NCBI RefSeq assembly: GCF_009728145.1
Contig: NZ_WOCA01000007.1
Coordinates: 124,001 to 188,000 of the forward strand
Reading direction: 5' to 3'
DNA: 64,000 nt
Origin: Ornithinibacillus caprae
GTDB lineage: Bacteria > Bacillota > Bacilli > Bacillales > Amphibacillaceae
Made by a program: the position numbers and the translations under genes. Shown here one piece after another: positions 1-9,136 of the stretch. Each line of letters starts with the position of its first letter. Positions within the stretch are counted from its first letter, which is position 1. Under the pieces are notes generated by a model, which was not told the DNA's origin, did not search any database, and saw only the letters and a program-made list of their open reading frames with translations.

Positions 1-1
1 C

Positions 2-427
2 TACTACACAGAGATGGCAGAGGTAGTTGTCGGAATGCTTGCAGAAGTTGGAATTACTGCTGACATTGAACTAATTGAACAAAGTCAGTTCGCAAACCGC
101 CTGTTTAACGAAGACCTTCGTGAAGGAGTATTCGTTGGTTGGGGGAATGACATGTTTGATGGAAGTATTCTTGAACTTTTTAAAGAAGATAATGTAACTA
201 GCTATTCGAATGAAAAAGTCGAAGAATTACTTGATGCTGCAGCATATAACATGGATGAAGAAGAAAGAGCGGCACAATACCAAGAAATTCAACAAATCTT
301 TGCCGATGAACTTCCTGTAGTTTATCTATTCCAATTAGAGGGACGTTACGGTGTGAATGACCGCATCAATTATACACCTAGATTGGACGAGCTTTATTAT
401 GTTGATGAGATTACTCTAAGTGAATAA
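2..427 (+). CDS. Peptide-type ABC transporter substrate-binding protein, C-terminal part
   Basis: Last 141 residues of an extracytoplasmic solute-binding protein of the SBP_bac_5 (OppA/DppA/AppA) family, which delivers peptides or related solutes to an ABC importer. The frame is open to the left window edge, so the start, lipobox and most of the protein are missing. Visible family features are the VGITADIELIEQSQF segment, the FVGWGNDMFDG turn and a tail in which EIQQIFADELPVVYLFQL is followed by a short end. No permease or ATPase gene follows; the next gene begins 21 bases downstream. The substrate cannot be inferred from this part. Confidence 0.85.
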   Translation, partial: YYTEMAEVVVGMLAEVGITADIELIEQSQFANRLFNEDLREGVFVGWGNDMFDGSILELFKEDNVTSYSNEKVEELLDAAAYNMDEEERAAQYQEIQQIFADELPVVYLFQLEGRYGVNDRINYTPRLDELYYVDEITLSE

Positions 428-448
428 TATTTTAAAGGAGGAATTCCA

Positions 449-889
449 GTGACTCCAGCTATTTCTTTGTGGGAATCCTATATGGTTGAAACACTACTTG
501 CTAAAGGAATGAGTAGCTCAACATTAATCAGCTATCTACAAAACGAAGATAGTAAAGCATTAAATGATTTTGATGACACGTTTGATTATGCAGAGTTAAT
601 ACAAGCAAGTAATAAGGCAAACGCAACAATTATCGAGGCAATTCAATCAGATTATAGAATTAAATATGTATCTAAATTTGGGATTAAAAAACTTCTTGAT
701 TTAAAATTTTCACTACAAGAAGGTACAAATTATCGAATGGAAGATGCAAAGTTCTATGACATTCCGTTGAATGAAGATCAACTTGAAACGTTGGAAAAGA
801 TGTTTGAACCACATTGGAAGTTTATAAATAAGCGGCAAACAGAATCTGGTTATCTAGTTGATTTGCTACATGTAACCGAATTAGAATAA
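449..889 (+). CDS. Uncharacterised 146-residue protein
   Basis: GTG start preceded by a strong AAAGGAGG site nine bases upstream, only 21 bases after the binding-protein gene, so it is probably co-transcribed with it. The product is soluble and acidic, with no signal peptide or membrane segment. It looks mostly helical (SLWESYMVETLLAKGMSSST, then DFDDTFDYAELIQAS). I do not recognise the family. The link with the transporter gene is positional only. A strong intrinsic terminator follows directly. Confidence 0.7.
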   Translation: MTPAISLWESYMVETLLAKGMSSSTLISYLQNEDSKALNDFDDTFDYAELIQASNKANATIIEAIQSDYRIKYVSKFGIKKLLDLKFSLQEGTNYRMEDAKFYDIPLNEDQLETLEKMFEPHWKFINKRQTESGYLVDLLHVTELE

Positions 890-900
890 CGATTGAGTCA

Positions 901-949
901 AGAGGCTGTCCAAAAGTCATGAAATTTGCTTTGGACAGACCTCTTTTTT
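901..949 (+). terminator. Intrinsic terminator after the binding-protein operon
   Basis: A 14-bp imperfect stem (AGAGGCTGTCCAAA against TTTGGACAGACCTCT) is followed by a run of T. It closes the two-gene unit at the left edge and separates it from the convergent SgrR-like gene. Confidence 0.85.
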
Positions 950-989
950 ATTGATAAAGTTAATTACTATTTTCCCTATGAGCAATTCA

Positions 990-2723
990 TTACTCCTTCT
1001 TCCAAACTTTGCGATAATCTACCCTTCCATTACTATCAAGTTTAATATTCATATATTGACTATTATTTGGCTCATACACCGTATGTGTCCGATGATTTAA
1101 AAAGAAGATAGCATGATTTGATTTTAAATAGTCTTCAATCGCAACATACATTTGCCATTGTCTAGTCGTATCATGAAGCTTTTTTAATGCAGAAACTTGT
1201 TGATCCACTTCATTTCTCATCTGTTCATTCAAACTTGGGTATATGGTTAGCTGACTGGATTGGATAGCTGTTAATACAGACAGTAAACGATCTTCTGTTA
1301 AAGCAATTCCAGCAACAACAATATCAAATTTATTCAACACTTGTGGATTCCCTAAATCTTGGGCATTAACTATTTCAACAGATGAAGAAATACCAGCTCT
1401 TTCAAGCTGACTTTGTAAAATCAAAGCCTCTCTTTTGTGATTCACACCTTCTCGGATTTGCTGAGCAGCAATTTGTAAAAACATATCTTCATTTACATTG
1501 TCATGTACTTTCGTTTTACTTGTCTTTTCCTTCGATCTTTCTGTTAAAAAACTATGTGCTACTGATTCGTTCTCATGATTACTATGAAGGCAAAATTCCT
1601 TCTCATCAATCAAATTACATAATAATCGACGATAATAAATATTTTTCAATGGGCCATCTTTTCGACAGTTAAACGTAATATAATCCGCCCCCTCCTCTTG
1701 TACTTTTATTCCCTTCCAAGATGAGTCTGGTGCTGACAATAGAAATGGGTGTGATTGATTGCCCACTAACTTCTCAGGCGTTTTTATAATCTCGATTCGA
1801 TCTAACCATGGCCGATATCCATAGTAATCTAAAAATACATCAAGTTGAACTTTCTCTTGGTCATGCCTTGTTAATTGATAAGGTCCACTTCCGATTGGTT
1901 TTTTTCGAAAATTGATTTCGTTTTGTTCGACCATTTCTATTGGAATAATGGATGCTTTCATAGTTGCTAAATATCTGGGGAATAGATAATCTGTTTCCTT
2001 TAATTTAAATATAATCACGGTTTGATTCCTTATTTCTATCGTTACTAAGTTTTTCTTAATCACATCATATTTCGGAAGACGATCTATCGTCGCTTTGACA
2101 TCATTACTGGTAAGTTCTCGTCCATGATGAAACATCACCTGTTTTCGCAAATAAAAATACCACCGTATACCATCAACGGTCTCCCAGTGATGCGCAATCT
2201 GTGGAATTAACTTGTCTGATTTTGGATCGTACGCTACTAATCGATCGAAAATCTGTTGAACCATGTGGCTGTCATGTCTAGACATGATTGTTAATGGATC
2301 CATAGAGAGCATCGTTTCATAAAAAGGATACCTTAGTACGTCTAGTGGTTCTTCATCTTCCGTCTTGGTTTGAGAGATACCTAGAACCTTTTTAAACCAT
2401 GTTTGAAATCTATCTTGGTACATTGAATCCATTTGTTGTAGTAAACGAAATGCTTCTTGATACTTTTCTGATCCAACTTTATTTATTGCCTCCTGGTATA
2501 GGATATCATCACTTTGAACAAACAAGGTTAGTTTTGGTTTCTTTCCCCGTCCTCGTTGTACTTCCCATTTAATCCAATTATGTTGGTCTAGGTAATTAAC
2601 AATTGATTTCGTATGACGTTCGGAACAATTAAATAATCTAGCAAGCTGTGCAATTGTAGTTTCTACTTGTACATTTTTAGTAAAGTAAGTTGTTAAAATC
2701 CTTACATATTCCATGTATTTCAT
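990..2723 (-). CDS. SgrR-type transcriptional regulator with SBP_bac_5 domain
   Basis: 577-residue regulator with the SgrR architecture: an N-terminal winged-helix domain (about residues 1-80, with TTIAQLARLFNCSERHTKSI as the likely helix-turn-helix) joined to a solute-binding domain of the peptide/nickel type (from about residue 130, FDRLVAYDPKSDKLIPQIAHHW). In this family the binding domain is cytoplasmic and acts as the ligand sensor. I place the start at ATG 2723 (MKYMEY) because GGAGG lies eight bases before it; the longer frame begins inside that ribosome site. It is divergent from an MFS exporter, the usual SgrR/exporter arrangement, and so probably controls it. The ligand is unknown. 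Confidence 0.85.
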   Translation of the reverse strand: MKYMEYVRILTTYFTKNVQVETTIAQLARLFNCSERHTKSIVNYLDQHNWIKWEVQRGRGKKPKLTLFVQSDDILYQEAINKVGSEKYQEAFRLLQQMDSMYQDRFQTWFKKVLGISQTKTEDEEPLDVLRYPFYETMLSMDPLTIMSRHDSHMVQQIFDRLVAYDPKSDKLIPQIAHHWETVDGIRWYFYLRKQVMFHHGRELTSNDVKATIDRLPKYDVIKKNLVTIEIRNQTVIIFKLKETDYLFPRYLATMKASIIPIEMVEQNEINFRKKPIGSGPYQLTRHDQEKVQLDVFLDYYGYRPWLDRIEIIKTPEKLVGNQSHPFLLSAPDSSWKGIKVQEEGADYITFNCRKDGPLKNIYYRRLLCNLIDEKEFCLHSNHENESVAHSFLTERSKEKTSKTKVHDNVNEDMFLQIAAQQIREGVNHKREALILQSQLERAGISSSVEIVNAQDLGNPQVLNKFDIVVAGIALTEDRLLSVLTAIQSSQLTIYPSLNEQMRNEVDQQVSALKKLHDTTRQWQMYVAIEDYLKSNHAIFFLNHRTHTVYEPNNSQYMNIKLDSNGRVDYRKVWKKE

Positions 2724-2740
2724 CAAATCCCCCTCCAAAA

Positions 2741-2785
2741 AAGGTGAACTATATTTTTATGATATCATCGCTTTTTCTTCACCTT
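2741..2785. promoter_or_regulatory. Candidate operator in the regulator/exporter intergenic region
   Basis: An 8-bp inverted repeat, AAGGTGAA at 2741-2748 and TTCACCTT at 2778-2785, lies in the short divergent region between the SgrR-like gene and the MFS gene. Its place suits a binding site for the regulator. This is inferred from symmetry and position only. Confidence 0.35.
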
Positions 2786-2834
2786 TAATCAATTTACAAT
2801 TTAATAATGGAATACGCAATAGGAGGTATGTAAT

Positions 2835-4067
2835 ATGAAAGTAGATGCAGCAGTTCAATTAGAAGAAAAGTCATCAACACTATGGAAAAATAAAAACTTC
2901 ATGTTAATTTGGGGAGGTTCAACCATTTCAAGCTTTGGCTCACAAATGTATACGATTGCGATTCCCCTATTAATCTACCATATCAGTCAATCAGCTCTGG
3001 CAATGAGTACGATGAGGGCAATTGAATTCTTTCCTAATATATTTCTAGGGATTATTGCTGGTGTATTCGTTGATCGCTTTAACAGAAAGAAAATGATGTT
3101 ATGGGCTAGTTTTATACAAGTATTATCTATGTTAGGTATCGTATTGTTACTTTTTACGGATCAAATTCAATTATGGCACCTATACATATTAGGATTTTTA
3201 TTATCTTCTGCAGGATATACATTTTGGAATGCACACCATTCTGTCTTACCGCAAATTGTAACAAAAGAGCAATTAACCTCAGCAAATGCAAAACTGTCAT
3301 TTGTAAGTACATTTATCCAAACCATTGGACCAGGTTTAGCTGGGGCTGTACTCGTATTATTTTCTTTCACTTCAACATTAATGATTTACACGGTCTGTTT
3401 AGGTATCTTGTTTATAAGTATTCAATTCGTTTATTTACCCTCTGATGGCCATAAAGAAAAAAAGCAGCATAGTTTTCGGAAAGAGATAAAAGAAGGAATC
3501 GAAGAGCTATTTCAGAATAAAACGTTATTAACTCCGACGATAACAGTTTTGTTTATTAATTTCGCTTCAAGCTTAGTGATTGGTGTACTCGTCTTTTATG
3601 TCACTGATCAGCTACTTGCAACTGAGGCACAGGTTGGTCTAATGTTTTCCATCTCTGCTATTGGAGGTCTTATTGGTGCAATGGTTATTAGTAAAATTAG
3701 AAAGCGATTTGGCAGGGGAAATATTTATACGTTCTGTCTTTTGATTGATTTCATAGCTATGTTATGTCTGATCGTTGCACCTTCGTGGTGGGTGATTGGG
3801 ATTTCACTGGCTATAAGAACATTTTCAACAACCATTTCAAATATCGTATACTTTACCATTAGACAAGAATTCACACCAAACAACTTGTTGGGACGTGTTG
3901 CGGGCACCTCATCCATGCTTATGAAACTAACCCTTCCGTTTGGATTATTTATTGCTGGACTATGGGCTGAGTGGCTACCAATTCCAATTTTGTTTTCGGT
4001 CTCAGCGTGTATTTTTTTCCTCCTATTTATAAGACTTTACTTTCATCCTTTTCGGAAATTAATTTAA
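2835..4067 (+). CDS. MFS transporter, probable exporter
   Basis: 410-residue major facilitator with about twelve membrane segments, of the EntS-like/MFS_3 group common in drug or metabolite exporters of Bacillaceae. The loop after the second helix carries GVFVDRFNRKKMMLW, the conserved MFS D-R-x-x-R/K-K motif. A basic central loop (HKEKKQHSFRKEIKEGIEEL) separates the two halves. The ATG has AGGAGGT eight bases upstream. It is divergent from the SgrR-like regulator, which probably responds to the transported or a related compound. Export rather than import is inferred from the subfamily; the substrate is unknown. Confidence 0.85.
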   Translation: MKVDAAVQLEEKSSTLWKNKNFMLIWGGSTISSFGSQMYTIAIPLLIYHISQSALAMSTMRAIEFFPNIFLGIIAGVFVDRFNRKKMMLWASFIQVLSMLGIVLLLFTDQIQLWHLYILGFLLSSAGYTFWNAHHSVLPQIVTKEQLTSANAKLSFVSTFIQTIGPGLAGAVLVLFSFTSTLMIYTVCLGILFISIQFVYLPSDGHKEKKQHSFRKEIKEGIEELFQNKTLLTPTITVLFINFASSLVIGVLVFYVTDQLLATEAQVGLMFSISAIGGLIGAMVISKIRKRFGRGNIYTFCLLIDFIAMLCLIVAPSWWVIGISLAIRTFSTTISNIVYFTIRQEFTPNNLLGRVAGTSSMLMKLTLPFGLFIAGLWAEWLPIPILFSVSACIFFLLFIRLYFHPFRKLI

Positions 4068-4105
4068 AAATTTGCCCGGGCTATTTTATAACCTGGGCAA
4101 ATTTA
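4068..4105. terminator. Bidirectional intrinsic terminator
   Basis: AAATTTGCCCGGGC and CCTGGGCAAATTT form a stem of about 13 bp with A and T runs on the two sides. It can end both the MFS gene (plus) and malL (minus), which converge here. Confidence 0.85.
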
Positions 4106-5788
4106 TTATATACCTTTATAAACTCTAGCTTCATACGGTTTTAACGTAAAGGAAGAGAAATCCTCTATGCCATCAATATCATAATTTCCAATTAGCACTT
4201 CCTCTGCTTTAAATGTCACGTCCTCTGGAAGCTGAAACGCCACATACTGCTCACTGAAATTGGTAACAACGAGTAGCTTTTCTCCTTCATAAGAACGCAT
4301 ATAAGCATAGATTTGCTCATGATCTGGTAATATTAACTGGTATTCACCATATACGATCAAATCATGTTGTTTACGTAATTTGATTAATTTTCGATAGTAA
4401 TGATAGATCGAATGTTCATCTTTAACAGCCTGTTTAGCGTTAATTGTTTTGTAGTTCGGGTTCACCTGAATCCAAGGATCTCCAGTAGTAAATCCACCAT
4501 TTTCTGTATCATCCCACTGTATTGGCGTTCTAGCATTATCTCTTCCTTTTACATAAATCGATTCCATTACTTTATCATGATCTTCGTTGCCTTCGGTCAC
4601 TTTCTCTTTGTACATATTAAGAATTTCTATATCTTGATAATCGTTGATCGAATCAAATTTTATATTTGTCATGCCGATCTCTTCACCTTGATAGATATAA
4701 GGAGTACCTTGTAGCATATGCAGGAATGTACCTAGCATTTTTGCTGATTCCACTCGGTATTCTTTATCATTACCGAATCGGGATACGATCCGTGGCTGAT
4801 CATGATTATTTAGATATAGGCTATTCCAACCAACACCATGTAGTCCTGTTTGCCACTTCGAAATACTTTCTTTCAAGTCTCTCAAATCCAGTGGTTTTAA
4901 ATCCCATTTTCCATTTGGGCCAGAGTCTAAATCCATATGTTCAAACTGGAAAACCATTTGTAATTCGTCACGATTCTGATCTGTATATTTCTTGGCCTCT
5001 TCCACGTCAACACCAGGCATTTCTCCAACTGTCATGATATCATAGAGGGAAAGAACTTCTTTATGCATTTCTTGTAAAAATTCATGAATTCGAGGACCAT
5101 TCATAAAGTATTGACTTCCAGATACATATCTCTTCGCTTCAGGATTTGGTGCATCAGGCAAGGCTGGTACTTTTGAAATAAAGTTAATCACATCCATACG
5201 GAACCCATCAATTCCTTTATCCAACCACCACTTCATCATTTTATAAATTTCATTGCGAAGCTTAGGATTTTCCCAATTCAAATCGGGTTGCTTTTTACTG
5301 AAAATATGTAAATAATATTCATTTGTTTGTTCATCATATTCCCATGCAGGTCCACTAAAAGTAGATTCCCAATTATTTGGTTCTTTTTCGCCTTTTCCTG
5401 GACGCCATATATAATAATCACGGTAAGGATTATCCTTAGATTTTCTTGACTCTTGGAACCACTCATGCTCATCTGACGAATGATTTACTACTAAATCCAT
5501 AATCAATTTCATTCCCCGGTTATGTATTTCAGATAAAAGCTCTTCCCAATCCGCCATTGTTCCAAAGTCATCCATAATATCTTGATAATCTGAAATATCA
5601 TACCCATTATCATCATTGGGTGATTTATATACAGGAGATAGCCAAATTACATCAATTCCTAGTTCCTTCAAGTAATCTAGCTTTTCAATCATCCCTTTTA
5701 TATCACCAATTCCATCACCATTACTGTCATTAAAACTTCTTGGGTATATTTGATAGACGACACTTTCTTTCCACCAGGTCTTGTCCAC
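4106..5788 (-). CDS. malL: Oligo-1,6-glucosidase (GH13)
   Basis: 560-residue cytoplasmic GH13 enzyme that releases glucose from the non-reducing end of isomaltose-type oligosaccharides. The barrel begins at WWKESVVYQIYPRSF. Catalytic residues are D199 (GFRMDVINF), E256 (VGEMPG) and D330 (NNHDQPR). The Val after the nucleophile Asp is the residue linked to alpha-1,6 rather than alpha-1,4 specificity in this family. I choose the GTG at 5788: GGAGG lies seven bases before it but only one base before the ATG two codons upstream, and this start gives the Asp199 numbering of the known Bacillus enzyme. It stands alone, with no sugar transporter beside it. Confidence 0.92.
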   Translation of the reverse strand: MDKTWWKESVVYQIYPRSFNDSNGDGIGDIKGMIEKLDYLKELGIDVIWLSPVYKSPNDDNGYDISDYQDIMDDFGTMADWEELLSEIHNRGMKLIMDLVVNHSSDEHEWFQESRKSKDNPYRDYYIWRPGKGEKEPNNWESTFSGPAWEYDEQTNEYYLHIFSKKQPDLNWENPKLRNEIYKMMKWWLDKGIDGFRMDVINFISKVPALPDAPNPEAKRYVSGSQYFMNGPRIHEFLQEMHKEVLSLYDIMTVGEMPGVDVEEAKKYTDQNRDELQMVFQFEHMDLDSGPNGKWDLKPLDLRDLKESISKWQTGLHGVGWNSLYLNNHDQPRIVSRFGNDKEYRVESAKMLGTFLHMLQGTPYIYQGEEIGMTNIKFDSINDYQDIEILNMYKEKVTEGNEDHDKVMESIYVKGRDNARTPIQWDDTENGGFTTGDPWIQVNPNYKTINAKQAVKDEHSIYHYYRKLIKLRKQHDLIVYGEYQLILPDHEQIYAYMRSYEGEKLLVVTNFSEQYVAFQLPEDVTFKAEEVLIGNYDIDGIEDFSSFTLKPYEARVYKGI

Positions 5789-5876
5789 AATCATTCCTCC
5801 ACCATTTTCTTGTTTTTGCCAAGCCGCAGTTCCATTAAGCAGGGCAGCAATGTTTCATACTATCCTACCTGCCTAC

Positions 5877-5906
5877 GAAAAAAGCAATTAGTTTAAAACC
5901 AATTGC
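5877..5906 (-). terminator. Intrinsic terminator of the DUF6241-like gene
   Basis: On the minus strand GCAATTGGTTT and AAACTAATTGC pair and are followed by TTTTTTC. It lies about 120 bases after the stop of the gene at 6030-6599. Confidence 0.7.
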
Positions 5907-6029
5907 CTCATTATGTTTATCATACCAAAACTAAATCATGGAGAAAATTATTATGAAATTTTTTATTTTTATCCCGTATATAACGTGGAGTAAAACCACC
6001 ACTCTCACACTGATTGATGAAGATTCCCT

Positions 6030-6599
6030 TTATTCATCTGACTGTTTTTCTAAATATGCCTTCTCCTCTTCGGGACTATACACGCCTGTTGCTTTGCCAA
6101 TAGTTCCACCTTGCAGTCTCCAAATTGTATTGTGATCAGCATCTGCAGAGGAGAAGTCCCCTTTTGCCCATTTTTCTAGAATATCGCGATAAATAGTTTC
6201 ATGTTTTAGGTTAACTTCATTTAATCCATCTAATAACCATTGAATACGTTCTGGATGAATTTCATAGAATCCCCATTTTTCACTTGCCTTTACCTTTTGA
6301 TGAGCCATACCATGTATATATTCTTGGTATATAATATCGTTTAGCTCATGCATTTGTTTCGTTTGACCAAAGGGATTTAATCCTTCATCAGCAAAACGGT
6401 TTAAATCTTCCTCTTTAATGTTTCCCTGAATCTCTATTCTTTGTTGCTCAAGCTCTTCTTTTGCAGCTTCCATTTCCTCATCTGATATATTTTCTGTTGC
6501 TTCTTCGTTGTTGGTAAACATCTTGTATACATGCCATCCTGCAACACTTAGTAACACAATGAAAGAAACGATTAATACAGTTATAACTACTTTGTACAT
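6030..6599 (-). CDS. Membrane-anchored protein, DUF6241-like
   Basis: 189 residues with one N-terminal membrane segment (about residues 4-24, VITVLIVSFIVLLSVAGWHV), then an acidic coiled region (ISDEEMEAAKEELEQQRIEI) and a soluble domain containing GLNPFGQTKQMHELNDIIYQ and KWAKGDFSSADADHNTIW. The pattern fits the uncharacterised DUF6241 family of Bacillus as I recall it. It is probably anchored with its C-terminal domain outside the cell. It follows fosB after about 60 bases and may be read with it. Function unknown. Confidence 0.7.
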   Translation of the reverse strand: MYKVVITVLIVSFIVLLSVAGWHVYKMFTNNEEATENISDEEMEAAKEELEQQRIEIQGNIKEEDLNRFADEGLNPFGQTKQMHELNDIIYQEYIHGMAHQKVKASEKWGFYEIHPERIQWLLDGLNEVNLKHETIYRDILEKWAKGDFSSADADHNTIWRLQGGTIGKATGVYSPEEEKAYLEKQSDE

Positions 6600-6662
6600 A
6601 TTACCCCTCCAATTGAAGTTGGATTGGGAATTTTGTTATTCTTGATAGTAGCTAACCCAATT

Positions 6663-7085
6663 CTAATTAAAAAATTGCATATGAGTCTTTTCCGATTTGT
6701 AATAATCTAAACGATCATTAAGTGTACCAGTATGAAACTCAAATTTATGTCCATCTGGATCTGTAAAATATATTGATTGTTTGTCTCGCTTGTCCCTCTT
6801 TCTTCCCTTTAATATAGTTACGTTTAATCTTTCGAGTTTATCACATACTGCCTGAAAATCTTTTTCATCAATTGAAAATGCAATATGAGTATAAGACTGA
6901 TGAATTTCATTTCGTGGTACATTCTTTTCTTCATTTAGTGCGAGCCACAGCCCATTGAGATCAAAATACGCAGTACTCCTTCCTTTCACTAAAAGTTTTG
7001 CATCAAATACATTTTTATAAAATGTAATAGAAGTTTTTAGATTTGAAACGGAAAAAAGGAGGTGGTTAATCCCCTTTATTTTCAT
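6663..7085 (-). CDS. fosB: Metallothiol transferase FosB (fosfomycin resistance)
   Basis: 140-residue VOC-fold enzyme that opens the epoxide of fosfomycin with a thiol, bacillithiol in Bacillaceae. The sequence follows FosB closely throughout: [16 protein letters not shown] at the N-terminus, [26 protein letters not shown] and [19 protein letters not shown] near the end. The metal ligands are His8, His67 and Glu116. Its ATG overlaps the stop of the upstream GNAT gene by four bases, so it is translationally coupled, in a short run kinase-like, GNAT, FosB. Confidence 0.95.
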   Translation of the reverse strand: MKIKGINHLLFSVSNLKTSITFYKNVFDAKLLVKGRSTAYFDLNGLWLALNEEKNVPRNEIHQSYTHIAFSIDEKDFQAVCDKLERLNVTILKGRKRDKRDKQSIYFTDPDGHKFEFHTGTLNDRLDYYKSEKTHMQFFN

Positions 7086-7573
7086 CGACTCACCTCATTT
7101 GTATTTTCTTTAATCATCGTTATAAATTCTGTATCATCCCTATGAAACGTCATTTTCTTGATAAAGTTAAATTTTTCGTAGAGATGTATGGCTCGCTTGT
7201 TAAAGGTTGCAACTGTTAAACGAATGTCTCTTTTTTCATCATGTTTAGTTATATACTCTAATATTTGTGCCAAAAAATGAGTTCCATACCCTTGCCCTGT
7301 TAACTCTGGTTTCATACCAATCCCAAGGTCAATACAATCATCTACATAAGCTTGATATTTCCTTCCTGCAGGAACTTGAGCAGATTTCCCTACACAGTAG
7401 AAACCTATTAAATTATGATTTTCGTCTGTAATCGCTTTATAAGATCGATCAAGAAGTTCTATAATAGCATCTCCACTTAAGACATTATTGTACATATCAT
7501 AGGGTCTTTCGTACTTCCAAGTTAGAATTTCGATAGCAAATTTTTCCGTCATATTTTTTATTATTATATTCAT
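7082..7573 (-). CDS. GNAT family N-acetyltransferase
   Basis: 163-residue acetyl-CoA dependent N-acetyltransferase. The acetyl-CoA binding motif A is [20 protein letters not shown] (about residues 88-107), followed by [20 protein letters not shown], the usual C-terminal helix-strand. The N-terminus contains the [13 protein letters not shown] signature seen in a common Bacillus GNAT subgroup. It sits between an APH-like kinase and fosB, overlapping fosB by four bases. The acceptor substrate is unknown. Confidence 0.88.
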   Translation of the reverse strand: MNIIIKNMTEKFAIEILTWKYERPYDMYNNVLSGDAIIELLDRSYKAITDENHNLIGFYCVGKSAQVPAGRKYQAYVDDCIDLGIGMKPELTGQGYGTHFLAQILEYITKHDEKRDIRLTVATFNKRAIHLYEKFNFIKKMTFHRDDTEFITMIKENTNEVSR

Positions 7574-7604
7574 TATATTATCCTCATCTCTGATCTAGTA
7601 ATTT

Positions 7605-8366
7605 TTATGTTCTCTCTTTAGCATCTCTGATCATGCGAACCTTAGCCCAGCTATAAAATAAAGATAAATCTCCAACCGGTTGACCAGCGCTTTCATACCC
7701 ATTTATCCAAGCTTCAATGAATAATTCCAATACTTGTGGTTCGATTAGCTTTTCTCCGTCTATTTTTAACACAGCCATTGTCCGAGCAATATCATATTGA
7801 TAATTCCCAACGGAAGCATTCATCCAATCAATAACACCAGTAATTTTTTCACCATCCGTCATGACATTTAACGGATGATAATCAAGGTGAATTAATGTAT
7901 TCGCTTGTGGATATTTATTATCTATCGACTCGATCAGCTTTTCTTCTTCTTTATTTCCTGCTGTTAACCAATTAGATATCCTAGGTTGTTCCATATGAAT
8001 TGAATGAATAATTGCTTGTGTTTCCCCAAACGCAAATCCAAACTTATCTACACTTTCTGGGGATATTTTTATTTCTTCAAATACTGTTCTTCCTGGTAAC
8101 CAATCCATTAACATAACAGTATATTGATCATAACAATCCACTTTATGAACCTTAGGAACTGGTACCCCTGCTCTCCCAGCCAGTTTGAGAGTGGATTGTT
8201 CCTGAACGAACTGGTGATATCTATGTTTAGGTAGCACCCGTAATGCATATGTATGTTCTTCTACAGAGGTTATCTTCCAAACTAAACTATCCAATCCGCC
8301 TTCAATTTTCGTATATTCTTTAACTTGATCTCCAATTAATTTCATCACGACTTTTTCAATATCCAT
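7605..8366 (-). CDS. Aminoglycoside phosphotransferase-like (APH) kinase
   Basis: 253-residue protein-kinase-like fold enzyme of the APH/choline-kinase superfamily. The catalytic loop is HLDYHPLNV (Asp162, Asn167) and the magnesium-binding motif is GVIDW (Asp180). The N-terminal lobe contains YALRVLPKHR with the likely ATP-binding Lys/Arg. Members phosphorylate small molecules such as aminoglycosides, homoserine or sugars; nothing here fixes the substrate. It is first in a minus-strand run leading to a GNAT gene and fosB, 31 bases upstream of the former. Confidence 0.85.
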   Translation of the reverse strand: MDIEKVVMKLIGDQVKEYTKIEGGLDSLVWKITSVEEHTYALRVLPKHRYHQFVQEQSTLKLAGRAGVPVPKVHKVDCYDQYTVMLMDWLPGRTVFEEIKISPESVDKFGFAFGETQAIIHSIHMEQPRISNWLTAGNKEEEKLIESIDNKYPQANTLIHLDYHPLNVMTDGEKITGVIDWMNASVGNYQYDIARTMAVLKIDGEKLIEPQVLELFIEAWINGYESAGQPVGDLSLFYSWAKVRMIRDAKERT

Positions 8367-8506
8367 CCGCTTCTCTCCTCAAAACGTCTTTATTACTTAT
8401 TCGATGTCATTAGCTATTTTCCTGTTATTTTTATTTTTTAGTTGTACAAGCACTCTGTTGTGAATAGACATAAGTAGGACGTTTCAGCAGTAAAGGAGTG
8501 TATACG

Positions 8507-9136
8507 TTGAGTGTGTTTTTTAGCTATGTTTTATTAGGATTGTCTCTTGCGGCACCAATCGGTCCAGTTAATGCCGCTCAATTAGATAGGGGAATAAAAG
8601 GTGGATTTTTACCAGCTTGGTTCGTAGGACTCGGTGCAATAACGGCTGATGCTATTTATATGTTAATAGTTTATTTAGGTGTAGTTCACGTAATTGAAAC
8701 ACCCTTCGTTAAAACATTCTTATGGTTATTTGGTGGATTTGTTTTAATTTATACAGGAATTGAAAGCATGGTTAGTGCCAAGGAAGTAAAAGCAAGTGAA
8801 GATAGAAATGTAGAACCATTACATAAATCCTTTTTCGCAGGATTCATTATGTCAATTACTAATCCTTTAACAATCTTGTTTTGGTTAGGAATTTATGGTT
8901 CTGTTTTAGCAAAAACGGCAGCCAATTATGGTTATCAGGCACTAATTCTTTATAGTAGTGCGATATTTATTGGTTTGTTATCGTGGGACATTGTGATGGC
9001 TGCAGTTTCGAGCAGTTTCAGAAAGGTACTTAATGATCGAATCCTTACCGGTATTGCAGTTATCTCTGGATTAGCACTCGTTGGTTTTGGATTATATTTT
9101 GGAACACAAGGAATCTCCCTACTAATAGAACACTAG
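8507..9136 (+). CDS. LysE family amino-acid exporter
   Basis: 209-residue inner-membrane translocator with six hydrophobic segments. The family signature is at the N-terminus: SLAAPIGPVNAAQLDRGIKG. LysE/RhtB proteins export basic or other amino acids and related metabolites. I choose TTG 8507 because GGAG lies eight bases before it; the GTG three codons earlier touches the ribosome site. Its 3' end overlaps the convergent APC permease gene by four bases, so the two stop codons interlock and no terminator fits between them. Confidence 0.85.
   Translation: MSVFFSYVLLGLSLAAPIGPVNAAQLDRGIKGGFLPAWFVGLGAITADAIYMLIVYLGVVHVIETPFVKTFLWLFGGFVLIYTGIESMVSAKEVKASEDRNVEPLHKSFFAGFIMSITNPLTILFWLGIYGSVLAKTAANYGYQALILYSSAIFIGLLSWDIVMAAVSSSFRKVLNDRILTGIAVISGLALVGFGLYFGTQGISLLIEH

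Noticed and set aside
5938-6135. Plus-strand frame over the 3' end of the DUF6241-like gene
   Set aside because: Antisense shadow with a hydrophobic, low-complexity translation and no ribosome site.
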